DNA of 64,000 nucleotides from Achromobacter veterisilvae (GTDB lineage: Bacteria; Pseudomonadota; Gammaproteobacteria; Burkholderiales; Burkholderiaceae_B), in assembly GCF_900496975.1 (NCBI RefSeq), contig NZ_UFQC01000006.1, forward strand, positions 174,612-238,611, given 5' to 3'. The position numbers and the translations under genes were made by a program. Under the pieces are notes generated by a model. That model was not told the origin of the DNA, did not search any database, and was given only the letters and a program-made list of their open reading frames with translations. This document shows, piece by piece, positions 17,275-25,328 of the stretch (its first letter is position 1; every line of letters starts with the position of its first letter).

Positions 17275-17956
17275 AAACCTGGGCGCCGCCTACGGCGACA
17301 TCGTGGCATTGCGCGGCATAGACCTGGAAGTACACACCGGCGAGGCCGTGGCGCTGATAGGCGTCAATGGCGCGGGCAAGACCACGCTGCTGCGCGCGAT
17401 CTCGGGGCTGCTTCCCACCACGGGAGAACTGGCCTATGACGGCCGCCCCCTGGACACCCTGCCGATCCAGCGCCGCGTAAAGGCCGGCATTGCCCATGTG
17501 CCGGAGGGCCGTCGGATCTTTCCGGGTCTTACCGTGAAGGAAAACCTGGAAGTCGGAAGTTCGGTGCGCGGTCGCGGAACGAGCGACGATTTCGAGCGTG
17601 TCTATGACCTTTTCCCACGCCTGAAGGAGCGGATCGGCCAACTGGGCTGGTCCCTGTCCGGCGGCGAACAGCAAATGCTGGCGATAGGCCGCGCCTTGAT
17701 GGCGCGGCCCCGCCTGCTCCTGCTGGATGAGCCTTCGCTCGGCTTGGCGCCGCGCCTGGCCGAGGAAGTCTACGCCCGCATCGCCTGCATCAACGAAGGC
17801 GGCATGACCGTACTGCTGGTCGAGCAAAACACCGTGCTCGCGCTGGGCGTGGCCAATCGCGGCTATGTCATCGAGAACGGCAGCATCGTACTGACCGACA
17901 CCGCCGAGGCATTGCGTCTTCACCCGCGGGTCCGGGACGCCTACCTGGGCCGCTAA
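17261..17956 (+). CDS. branched-chain-type ABC transporter ATPase, LivF-like
   Basis: This is a 231-residue ATPase. Walker A is GVNGAGKTT, the signature is LSGGEQQMLAIGRALM, Walker B is LLLLDEPSLGLAP, and the switch region is LLVEQN. ATG 17261 is chosen because GGAGGAGG stands about 10 bases upstream, inside the LivG gene. An in-frame start at 17243 is possible. Confidence 0.95.
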   Translation: MLQCRNLGAAYGDIVALRGIDLEVHTGEAVALIGVNGAGKTTLLRAISGLLPTTGELAYDGRPLDTLPIQRRVKAGIAHVPEGRRIFPGLTVKENLEVGSSVRGRGTSDDFERVYDLFPRLKERIGQLGWSLSGGEQQMLAIGRALMARPRLLLLDEPSLGLAPRLAEEVYARIACINEGGMTVLLVEQNTVLALGVANRGYVIENGSIVLTDTAEALRLHPRVRDAYLGR

Positions 17957-17974
17957 TTCCTGCTTGAGAGAACC

Positions 17975-19303
17975 ATGTATCCCGATCCTTCCTCCCGTTC
18001 ACAGGCGCTGCACACGCGCGCCAAGCGCACCCTTCCCGGCGGCAATACCCGCACGACCGTCTATTTGTCGCCCTACCCCGTCTACGCCGCGCACGGCGCC
18101 GGCTGCCGCGTCCATGACGTAGACGGCAATGAATTGATCGACTGCATCAACAACTTCACGGCGCTTATCCACGGACACGCGCATCCTGTACTGGCCGCGG
18201 CCGCGCACCGCCAAATCGACCTGGGAACCGCGTTCGGCATGCCGACCGAAAGCGAGATCGCGCTGGCCGAGCTGCTGGCCGAACGCGTGCCGGGTATCGA
18301 ACACATCCGCTTCACCAACTCGGGAACCGAAGCCGTGATGATGGCGTTGAAAGCCGCCCGCGCCTATACCGGACGGCCCAGGATCGCGAAGGTCGAGGGG
18401 GCCTATCACGGTTCTTACGACTATGCTGAAACCAGTCTGGATGCGAGCCCCGCGAATTGGGGCGACGCAGCCGCGCCCGCGTCGGTGGCGCACTCCCAGG
18501 GAACGCCGCAAGGCGTGACGTCCGATGTCGTGGTGCTGCCCTTCAACAACTGCCAGGCCACCGAGGCCCTGCTGCGCGCACACGGAGCCAGCCTGGCCGG
18601 CGTGCTGATCGACCTCCTGCCCAACCGGGTCGGATTGATTCCCGCCAGCGCCGAATACCTGCTCATGCTGCGCCGGGTAACGGCGGAACTCGGCATTCTG
18701 CTGATCATCGACGAAGTCATCACACTGCGCCTGGCTCCCGGCGGCGCGCAATCGCGGCTGGGCGTCACCCCCGACCTCACGACCGTCGGAAAAATCATGG
18801 GCGGCGGCTTTCCCGTGGGCGGTGTGGCGGGACGCGCCGACGTAATGGCAGTCTTCGACCCAAGCGGAGGCCGCCCGGCCGTGCCCCACGGCGGTACCTT
18901 CTCGGCCAATCCCGTAAGCATGGTGAGCGGGCTTGCAGCCATGCAACTGCTGGATGACGCCGCCTATGCCAAGCTCGACCGCCACGGCGACATGCTGCGG
19001 TTGGGGCTGAACCAGGCTTTCGCCGATGCCGGCATCGCGGGCCAGGCCACCGGCCTGGGTTCGCTGGTCAAGCTGCATCTGAAGACAGGCAGACTGAGCA
19101 ACTACCGGGATGCCTACCCCAGTCCGGAACAAGCCCGGGCCATGGCGCGCTTCAACCGCGAAATGCTGAACCGCGGCGTGCTGATGGCCAGCTATGGCCT
19201 GATCGCCCTGTCCACGCCCATGCGGGACCAGGACATCGCCCAGATCATCGAGACCGCGCATGAAGCGCTCAATGTCCTGCGCCGCGAAGAGGTGCTGGCA
19301 TGA
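17975..19303 (+). CDS. class III PLP-dependent aminotransferase, glutamate-1-semialdehyde aminomutase-like
   Basis: This is a 442-residue fold-type I PLP enzyme. TLPGGNTRTT and the acidic DGNELIDCINNFTALIHGHA lead into the substrate region. TNSGTEAVMMALKAARAYTG binds the cofactor phosphate. IIDEVITLR carries the PLP-pyridine Asp, and TVGKIMGGGFPVGG carries the Schiff-base Lys. The cell needs only one HemL, and this copy lies inside an ABC/hydantoinase operon, so a catabolic aminotransferase or aminomutase acting on the imported compound is more likely than haem synthesis (inference). Its stop overlaps the next start (ATGA). Confidence 0.92.
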   Translation: MYPDPSSRSQALHTRAKRTLPGGNTRTTVYLSPYPVYAAHGAGCRVHDVDGNELIDCINNFTALIHGHAHPVLAAAAHRQIDLGTAFGMPTESEIALAELLAERVPGIEHIRFTNSGTEAVMMALKAARAYTGRPRIAKVEGAYHGSYDYAETSLDASPANWGDAAAPASVAHSQGTPQGVTSDVVVLPFNNCQATEALLRAHGASLAGVLIDLLPNRVGLIPASAEYLLMLRRVTAELGILLIIDEVITLRLAPGGAQSRLGVTPDLTTVGKIMGGGFPVGGVAGRADVMAVFDPSGGRPAVPHGGTFSANPVSMVSGLAAMQLLDDAAYAKLDRHGDMLRLGLNQAFADAGIAGQATGLGSLVKLHLKTGRLSNYRDAYPSPEQARAMARFNREMLNRGVLMASYGLIALSTPMRDQDIAQIIETAHEALNVLRREEVLA

Positions 19304-21318
19304 CCGTTACCGTTGGCATAGATGTAGGCGGCACCTTCACCGATCTCATCCTGGTGGATGACGAGTCCGGCGCGGTGCGCATCTCCAAGGTTCCCAGCAC
19401 GCTGGAGAACCAGGCTTTTGGCGTGCTCGAGGCGCTGCGCCGCACCGAGGTTCCGCTGGAACGCGTGGACACCATCGTCCATGGCACCACCACCACGACC
19501 AATGCCGTGCTTGAACGCAAGCTCGCCAAGGTCGGATTGATCACTACCGACGGATTCCGCGACGTGCTCGAACTGGGCCGGCGCACGCGGCCGCAAGCCT
19601 ACGGCCTGACAGGCAGTTTCGTGCCGCTCATTCCCCGCGAATTGCGGCGCGAAGTTCCCGAACGCATGGACGCCCAGGGCAAGGTGCTGACGCCGCTGGA
19701 CGAGGACGCATTCGTGGCCCGGGTGCGGGAACTCGCGGAGACCGGCGCGGAAGCGCTGGTCATCCACTTCCTGCACAGCTACGCGAATCCCGCGCACGAA
19801 CTGCGCGCCCTGGAACTGGCGCGCCAGCATTGGCCCAATGACTACATCACCGCGGGCCACACCATCATTTCCGAGTTCCGCGAGTTCGAACGCGGCACCG
19901 CCGCCGCCGTCAACGCCTCGGTTCAGCCGATTCTCGACCGCTACATCGACCGCCTGCAGAACAGCCTCACGGCAGCGGGCTTTCGCAACGACTTGCTGGT
20001 GATGCAAGGCAATGGCGGGACCGTCTCGGCGCGCACCATCTCGCGCGCGGCCATCAACACCGTGATGTCCGGGCCCGCGTCGGGAGTCATGGCCGCCGCC
20101 TATTCCGGCAGGATGTCGGGTTACCCGAATCTGATCACCTACGACATGGGCGGGACATCTTCCGATGTCGCGCTCATCGAAAACAGCGTGCCCAAGGTAT
20201 CCAGCGAGCTGGAGCTCGAGTACGGCATGCCCCTGCACGTGCCGATGGTCGATGTCCATACCGTCGGCGCGGGCGGCGGATCCATCGCCCGCGTGCAGGC
20301 CGGCGGCCTGCTGCGCGTCGGGCCCGACAGCGCGGGCGCCCGCCCCGGCCCCATCTGCTATGGGCACGGCGGCGAACTCCCCACCCTGACCGACGCCAAT
20401 CTGGTGCTCGGACGCCTAGACCCTGACCGGCTGCTCGCTGTCGACCGCGCGGTCAGCGTGGATGAGGTTGCCGCGCGCATCGAAGCAAGCATCGGCCGCC
20501 CCCTGGGGCTGGACGCGGTGCAGGCCGCGGCGGCCATTCTGCAGATCGGCAACAACAACATGGCCGGCGCCGTGCGTCTGGTCAGCCTTGCGCGCGGCTA
20601 CGATCCTCGCGATTTCGCGCTCTTCGCCTTCGGCGGCGCCGGGCCGCTGCATGCCGTGGCGCTGGGACGCGAGCTTGCCATACCGACCGTGCTCATTCCC
20701 GTGCGTCCCGGGCTGACCAACGCGCTGGGCTGCCTGGTGGCGGACGTGAGGCACGACTTCGTCAAGTCATTCAACAGATCGCTCAAGGACCTGACGGACG
20801 CCGATCTGCAAGCCTGCCTGCAAGACCAGATCGCCCTTGGACATGCCGCCATCGAACGCGACGGCATCGCCGTTTCCGACATCGAGATCTTCCACCACGC
20901 GCAGATGCAGTTCCAGGGCCAAAGCCATCTGCTGACGGTGGCCATCGAAGCAGGCGCCGCCACTATCACCCAACTACAGGAGGCCTTCGCCCGCGCCTAC
21001 TGGCAACGCTTCCAGGTCGAACTTTCCGAACTGCGTCCCGTGTTGGTGACGCTGGACACCAGCCTCGTCGGCAAACGCCATGCCATATCGCTGGACTCGC
21101 TGCGCAGCACGGGCGCCGCAGCCATCGCGCCACGGCGCCGCCAGGTGTGGTTTTCAGAAACCGGCTGGATCGACACGCCCATCTATGCGCGCGAGCACAT
21201 TCCCGCCGAAGGCCTGCGCGGTCCCGCGATCATTGAGCAACTGGACGCGACCACCGTTATCGATCCCGGCGCGCATGCCCGCGGCGACGCCTACGGCAAT
21301 CTCATCATCACTCTCTAG
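19300..21318 (+). CDS. hydantoinase/oxoprolinase family protein, subunit A
   Basis: This is a 672-residue ASKHA-fold protein of the HyuA family, the ATP-binding partner of HyuB. It begins MTVTVGIDVGGTFTDLILVD, an ATP phosphate-binding motif. HGTTTTTNAVLERK and YDMGGTSSDVALI follow, with GGAGPLHAVALG near residue 445. HyuA/HyuB pairs include N-methylhydantoinase, 5-oxoprolinase and acetone carboxylase-type enzymes. No gamma subunit is present, so acetone or acetophenone carboxylase is less likely than cyclic-amide hydrolysis (inference). Confidence 0.94.
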   Translation: MTVTVGIDVGGTFTDLILVDDESGAVRISKVPSTLENQAFGVLEALRRTEVPLERVDTIVHGTTTTTNAVLERKLAKVGLITTDGFRDVLELGRRTRPQAYGLTGSFVPLIPRELRREVPERMDAQGKVLTPLDEDAFVARVRELAETGAEALVIHFLHSYANPAHELRALELARQHWPNDYITAGHTIISEFREFERGTAAAVNASVQPILDRYIDRLQNSLTAAGFRNDLLVMQGNGGTVSARTISRAAINTVMSGPASGVMAAAYSGRMSGYPNLITYDMGGTSSDVALIENSVPKVSSELELEYGMPLHVPMVDVHTVGAGGGSIARVQAGGLLRVGPDSAGARPGPICYGHGGELPTLTDANLVLGRLDPDRLLAVDRAVSVDEVAARIEASIGRPLGLDAVQAAAAILQIGNNNMAGAVRLVSLARGYDPRDFALFAFGGAGPLHAVALGRELAIPTVLIPVRPGLTNALGCLVADVRHDFVKSFNRSLKDLTDADLQACLQDQIALGHAAIERDGIAVSDIEIFHHAQMQFQGQSHLLTVAIEAGAATITQLQEAFARAYWQRFQVELSELRPVLVTLDTSLVGKRHAISLDSLRSTGAAAIAPRRRQVWFSETGWIDTPIYAREHIPAEGLRGPAIIEQLDATTVIDPGAHARGDAYGNLIITL

Positions 21319-21333
21319 GGCAGATGCACTCCC

Positions 21334-22974
21334 ATGACTCACATCGATCCCGTGACGCTGACCGTCATCCAGAGCGGACTGCACCAGGTATGCAATGAAA
21401 TGGACCTCGCGCATTGCCGCGCGGCCTTCTCGCCCATCATTTCCGAATCGCAGGACCGTTCCAACGGCATCTACCACCGCGACAGCGGCGAACTCATTGC
21501 CCAAGGAGAGCTGGGCCTGCCCATCTTCGTGGGCACCATGCAGTTCTCCACCCAGGCCGTGATCGCCCTGGCCAAGGACATCGCCCCCGGCGATATCTTC
21601 ATGGTCAACGATCCCTATCTGGGCGGGACGCATCTGATGGACGTACGCTTCGTCAAGCCCTACTTCTATCGCGGCAAGCTCTACGCCTGGCTGGCCAACA
21701 CCGGCCATTGGCCCGACATGGGCGGCATGGTTCCCGGCGGATTCTCCGCCCACGCCACCGAAATCGAGCAAGAAGGGCTGCGTCTGCCGCCGGTCAAGCT
21801 GTACAAGAAGGGGGAGCTGGATCCGGAAATCCTGTCCATCCTGATGTCCAATATCCGCATCTCCGAGCAGCGCATCGGCGATATCAAGGCCCAGGCTGCC
21901 GCGCTGGCCATCGGCGAGCGCCGGCTGACCCAGTTGCTGGACCGGTACGGCCTGGACACCGTCGACGCCGCCGTTGAAGAGCTCAAGCGTCAGGCCTCCG
22001 TCCAGACGCGCGCCGTGATCGCTGCCATTCCCGACGGCGAGTACCACGGCCAGGCCTTCCTGGATTCAGACGGCGTCCAGGACCAACCGCTGAAAGTGTC
22101 CGTTCGCATCCGCAAGGAAGGCGAACTGATGCACTTCGATCTGAGCGACTCCAGCCCGCCGTGCGCCGGCCCCATGAACAGCGTCATCGCCACGACCCGC
22201 TCGTCCGTCTACCTGGCGATCAAGCACGTTTTCCCGGAGTTGCCCATCAACGCGGGCCTGTTCGAACCGCTACGCATCGAGGATCCCGAAGGCACCTTCC
22301 TCTATGCGAAGTATCCTCGGCCGGTATCCGGCTGCGCCGCGGAGGTCAGCCAGCGCATCGCCGAGGCGGTCTTCGACGCCTTGCAGAAGGCGATTCCGCA
22401 CCGACTGTTCGCCGCGCCCGCGGGCACGACCGCCAATCTCGCCATCGGTGGCGATGACCCCATGCACGGACGATCCTACGTCATGTACGTCATCTCCGGC
22501 GGCGGCTATGGCGGCCATCCCGGAGGCGATGGGCTGACCAATGGCTGCTCCACCATCGGGATTTCCAAGGCGGCTCCTGTCGAAGTGCAGGAACAACTCT
22601 ATCCCGTTCTCTTCGAGCGCTACGCTATCCACGAAGGCTCTGGCGGGCTCGGCGAGTTTCGTGGCGGCATGGGCATCCACTATCGCATCCGCCTGCGAGC
22701 AGGCTCGGCGCGGGCCTCCATGGTCATGGATCACGGAAAATTCGGCCCGCCTGGCGCGGCAGGCGGCAAGGACGGCGGACGCACGCGAGTCACGGTCTAT
22801 CGCGATGGCACGGCCTATGTCCCCGCGCATGTCTCCAAGGACCAGGGAATCGTCATGCAGGCAGGCGACGTGATCGAGGTCTACACGCCCGGCGGGGGAG
22901 GTTATGGAGACCCCGAGCTGCGCTCACCGCTCGCCCGCGAAAACGATATCCGCCAGGGCTACTACCCTGATTGA
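21334..22974 (+). CDS. hydantoinase/oxoprolinase family protein, subunit B
   Basis: This is a 546-residue HyuB-family protein, partner of the preceding subunit. Conserved blocks include VCNEMDLAHCRAAFSPIISE (residues about 13-32), DIFMVNDPYLGGTHLMDV, LANTGHWPDMGGMVPGG, and near the end GGMGIHYRIRLR and TPGGGGYGDP. It starts 15 bases after HyuA. It is the last gene of the operon; 22975-23149 contains small GC-rich hairpins but no clear T-run terminator. Confidence 0.94.
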   Translation: MTHIDPVTLTVIQSGLHQVCNEMDLAHCRAAFSPIISESQDRSNGIYHRDSGELIAQGELGLPIFVGTMQFSTQAVIALAKDIAPGDIFMVNDPYLGGTHLMDVRFVKPYFYRGKLYAWLANTGHWPDMGGMVPGGFSAHATEIEQEGLRLPPVKLYKKGELDPEILSILMSNIRISEQRIGDIKAQAAALAIGERRLTQLLDRYGLDTVDAAVEELKRQASVQTRAVIAAIPDGEYHGQAFLDSDGVQDQPLKVSVRIRKEGELMHFDLSDSSPPCAGPMNSVIATTRSSVYLAIKHVFPELPINAGLFEPLRIEDPEGTFLYAKYPRPVSGCAAEVSQRIAEAVFDALQKAIPHRLFAAPAGTTANLAIGGDDPMHGRSYVMYVISGGGYGGHPGGDGLTNGCSTIGISKAAPVEVQEQLYPVLFERYAIHEGSGGLGEFRGGMGIHYRIRLRAGSARASMVMDHGKFGPPGAAGGKDGGRTRVTVYRDGTAYVPAHVSKDQGIVMQAGDVIEVYTPGGGGYGDPELRSPLARENDIRQGYYPD

Positions 22975-23149
22975 CGCGCATTCGCGAACGGGATGCGACA
23001 AACGCCGTCCACACGGCGTCCGCGGGAATCGCGGGGAACCGAGAGCCCCGCGGCTGCCCGCGGCAGGTCGCATGCCCGCTCTTCCCGGGGGCTGTTCGAC
23101 GCCCACTCGCGTTCCGCCTTAAAATGAGCGCGTTATCGAAAGAACCGTC

Positions 23150-24112
23150 ATGGCCATAGCCATGAAGGGCTTTCATCCTTTACAAATAAGTGTGGTGAAG
23201 ATGAACAAGCCTTTCATTTCGCTGTGCCCGGAAATCACTCGAGCACACGCGCTGACGCTGATGGATTGGTTGGAAGATGAGCGCGTTACCTGCTATCTGA
23301 GCGATTCGCGCCATGTCTCCCGCTTCATCGAGCAAGCCATCGATCGGACTCAATTGCCGATCCTGACCCATCTATTCAACCAGGGCGGCCGATTCTTCAT
23401 GGCCTATGACCGGCATGACGCCCCGGTGGGCTTTGTCCGTCTCATCAAGACCGGCCCGGACTGCGAGATCGTCCTGGTCATCGGAGAATGCGACAAATGG
23501 GGCCGAAACCTTGGCGCCAGCACGATCCGCGAAGGCATGAAACTGGCCTTCCTCGACATGCGGGCCGAGAAGCTCATCGCCAAGATCCACCCGGACAACG
23601 CGCGCTCGCTGAAAGCCTTTGTGCGCAGCGGCTTTCTGCTTGAGAGCGAAACGCCGACCTTGAAGTCCTTTTCCATGACGGCGGGGCGCTACCTCCGGTT
23701 CCTGCGGGAAGGTGCCGTTGGCGATTCCACCGAGATCTACATCACTGAAATCGACAAGGCCCGGCTCAAGAATCTGATCGAGTTCGAGCAAGGCCCGGCC
23801 GTTGTCGAACTCGAACACGAACTTGAGCGGGCCATTGTCGTCAAGCCGCAGCAGGTGGCGGGCAATGTCGTCACGATGAACTCCAGGGCCTTGCTGCAAC
23901 TGGACGACGAAGAAATCGAAGTGGCCCTGGTCTACCCTGAAGACGCGGACAGCAGCGCCGGGAAGTATTCCGTGTGTTCCGATATTGGCGCCGCCATCCT
24001 GGGCTATCAGGAGGGGGACGCCATCGATTGGCGAATTTCGGACCGGACCCGCCGGATTGGGATCCGGAAAGTGCTTTACCAGCCGGAAGCCGCGGGCGAT
24101 TTCCACCTGTAG
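23150..24112 (+). CDS. GNAT acetyltransferase fused to a complete Rnk-like (GreA/GreB C-terminal family) protein
   Basis: This is a 320-residue fusion. Residues about 20-185 resemble a GNAT N-acetyltransferase: VGFVRLIK and IVLVIGECDKWGRNLGASTI as the acetyl-CoA region, then LIAKIHPDNARSLKAFVRSG. Residues about 200-320 look like a whole nucleoside-diphosphate-kinase regulator Rnk. They comprise an N-terminal helical part (ITEIDKARLKNLIEFE), then VVTMNSRALLQLDDEE, VALVYPEDADSSAGKYSV and YQPEAAGDFHL. Rnk binds RNA polymerase near the secondary channel. Starts at 23162 and 23201 are possible; 23201 is closest to the domain boundary but has no clear ribosome-binding site. TAAAAT at about 23121 may be a -10 element. 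It is transcribed alone. Confidence 0.86.
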   Translation: MAIAMKGFHPLQISVVKMNKPFISLCPEITRAHALTLMDWLEDERVTCYLSDSRHVSRFIEQAIDRTQLPILTHLFNQGGRFFMAYDRHDAPVGFVRLIKTGPDCEIVLVIGECDKWGRNLGASTIREGMKLAFLDMRAEKLIAKIHPDNARSLKAFVRSGFLLESETPTLKSFSMTAGRYLRFLREGAVGDSTEIYITEIDKARLKNLIEFEQGPAVVELEHELERAIVVKPQQVAGNVVTMNSRALLQLDDEEIEVALVYPEDADSSAGKYSVCSDIGAAILGYQEGDAIDWRISDRTRRIGIRKVLYQPEAAGDFHL

Positions 24113-24235
24113 TTCCTTCTTTAGCCCAGCGTTCGCCCGTCAAGCGCGAATACCCCCGAAAGGACGCGGTATCCGGCGGCCGAGACTCCAGGACGCGGCG
24201 AACTGGAGAACCGAGCCTAGCAGGGGCATGCGCCG

Positions 24236-24322
24236 CGAGTTGACTAGTACCGCGCGCGGCATGGCGTGCTGGGGTAGCCAGTTTTCGACATTGGCGATGG
24301 TCCAGACGGCCACCCCGGGCAT
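24236..24322 (-). pseudogene. fragment of a polysaccharide deacetylase/allantoinase-like gene
   Basis: Read on the minus strand, the 29 codons GVAVWTIANVENWLPQHAMP and RAVL closely resemble the N-terminal strand of polysaccharide-deacetylase-family proteins of the PuuE/allantoinase group (pattern VAVW-I-NVE-W--MPR-VL). The similarity stops after about 28 codons, and neither the catalytic Asp/His region nor the rest of the barrel is present. It looks like a deletion remnant. Related enzymes act on ureides and cyclic amides, which fits the nearby hydantoinase genes. Confidence 0.5.
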
Positions 24323-24509
24323 CCTATGATCGCGACCGCGCTGGCCGCCGCTGCTACGGCTTAGTGTTCCGGTCCTTCCGCACCAGACGGTTGCTCCTGA
24401 AAGGCCGGTAATACGGTTCTGTTCCTGCCACCCTGGAGCTCCGCTGCGTAAGCCACACTGCGCGAGCTGTTGGACATGCGCGCACTTCGCATTTTTCGAT
24501 CGACCGAAA

Positions 24510-24751
24510 GTGCCCGGGCAGGTTCAGGTGGACTACATCATGGGCTTGGGCTTCATCCCCAGGCCTGCGGACTATGTGGGACCTAACGGCGTCTACGAGC
24601 GCCTGAGCGGCGCCAGGCCGTTGGGCGAACACGGAGGGATGTTCCGCTACGACAACGGCTGCACGGATATCTTCTCGACGGCCCCACCAGCCTGTTCGCG
24701 AAGCAACCGCTCAACAATCTCTGCCTGGAACCGGTGGGCGCGGAACCATAG
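24510..24751 (+). pseudogene. frameshifted remnant of an unidentified protein gene
   Basis: Codons from GTG 24510 read protein-like sequence (YIMGLGFIPRPADYVGPNGV, then RPLGEHGGMFRYDNGCTD). Near 24672 the good sequence passes to another frame, which reads DGPTSLFAKQPLNNLCLEPV and stops at 24749-24751. One base missing or extra near 24672 would join them. I do not recognise the family. The reading upstream of 24510 stays open but has poor composition. Confidence 0.35.
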
Positions 24752-25328
24752 GCAACGGTCCGCGTTCAAGCGCCAGACTGGCGCCGAAGACCGAGGGAGC
24801 GGCAGCCAGCGGCAAACGTCACGCCCAACACGAACAGGGTCAGCATCCGATGTGTGATGCCGGTGGGATGACGTTCGACAGGAAAGCCCGATAGCAGCGC
24901 ACGATCTCCGGTAGGTGAATTTCGAGTGTCACCTTGGATGAACGTTTGCAGTGCTGAGGCAGGCGCCTCTTGCTGCTGGAAGGCGTCAGGTCGAGGTGTC
25001 AATGATCCAGACCTCGGCCTGATTCGACACATTTCCTTGCATCAACTTTTGTTCAGAAGCCATCTCGGGCTGCGCATGCGTATTGGCGTTTTTCTCGCAA
25101 TTTTTGAGAAATGTCTTATTTCCCGGGTGCATGAACTTCTCCAGAATTTTCCCCTTGCGGTAGGCACCAAGCCTCCCGAAACGCGTCACTACGCTGCTAG
25201 CGCCCTCTCACCCTTGAAGTGCCCTCCGTCGTTTCCACGACATCCGTGACCTGTCCCTATAGGCACGGCCTTCGCCTTTCCCGCTCGACCTGTTGCCAAG
25301 TCGCGGGGGGCCAAATCCAAGACCCTTG

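Larger units (their letters stand above)
24113..25328. other. 1.2-kb region without an intact gene
   Basis: No open frame here has a credible start, ribosome-binding site and protein-like composition over a normal gene length. Two stretches look like remains of genes and are listed separately (24236-24322 minus, 24510-24751 plus). The part from 25030 to 25160 is markedly more AT-rich than its surroundings. A weak TTTCTC/GAGAAA dyad is at 25091-25111. The autotransporter promoter presumably lies in 25030-25300, but I cannot fix it. Confidence 0.6.

Noticed and set aside
17975..19303. Calling this gene hemL
   Set aside because: The sequence is aminomutase-like, but the operon context is catabolic and a haem role cannot be supported.
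24766..25032. A minus-strand frame with a lipobox-like GVTFAAGC
   Set aside because: The frame stops about 12 residues after the Cys and has no ribosome-binding site or homologous continuation; it is likely chance.
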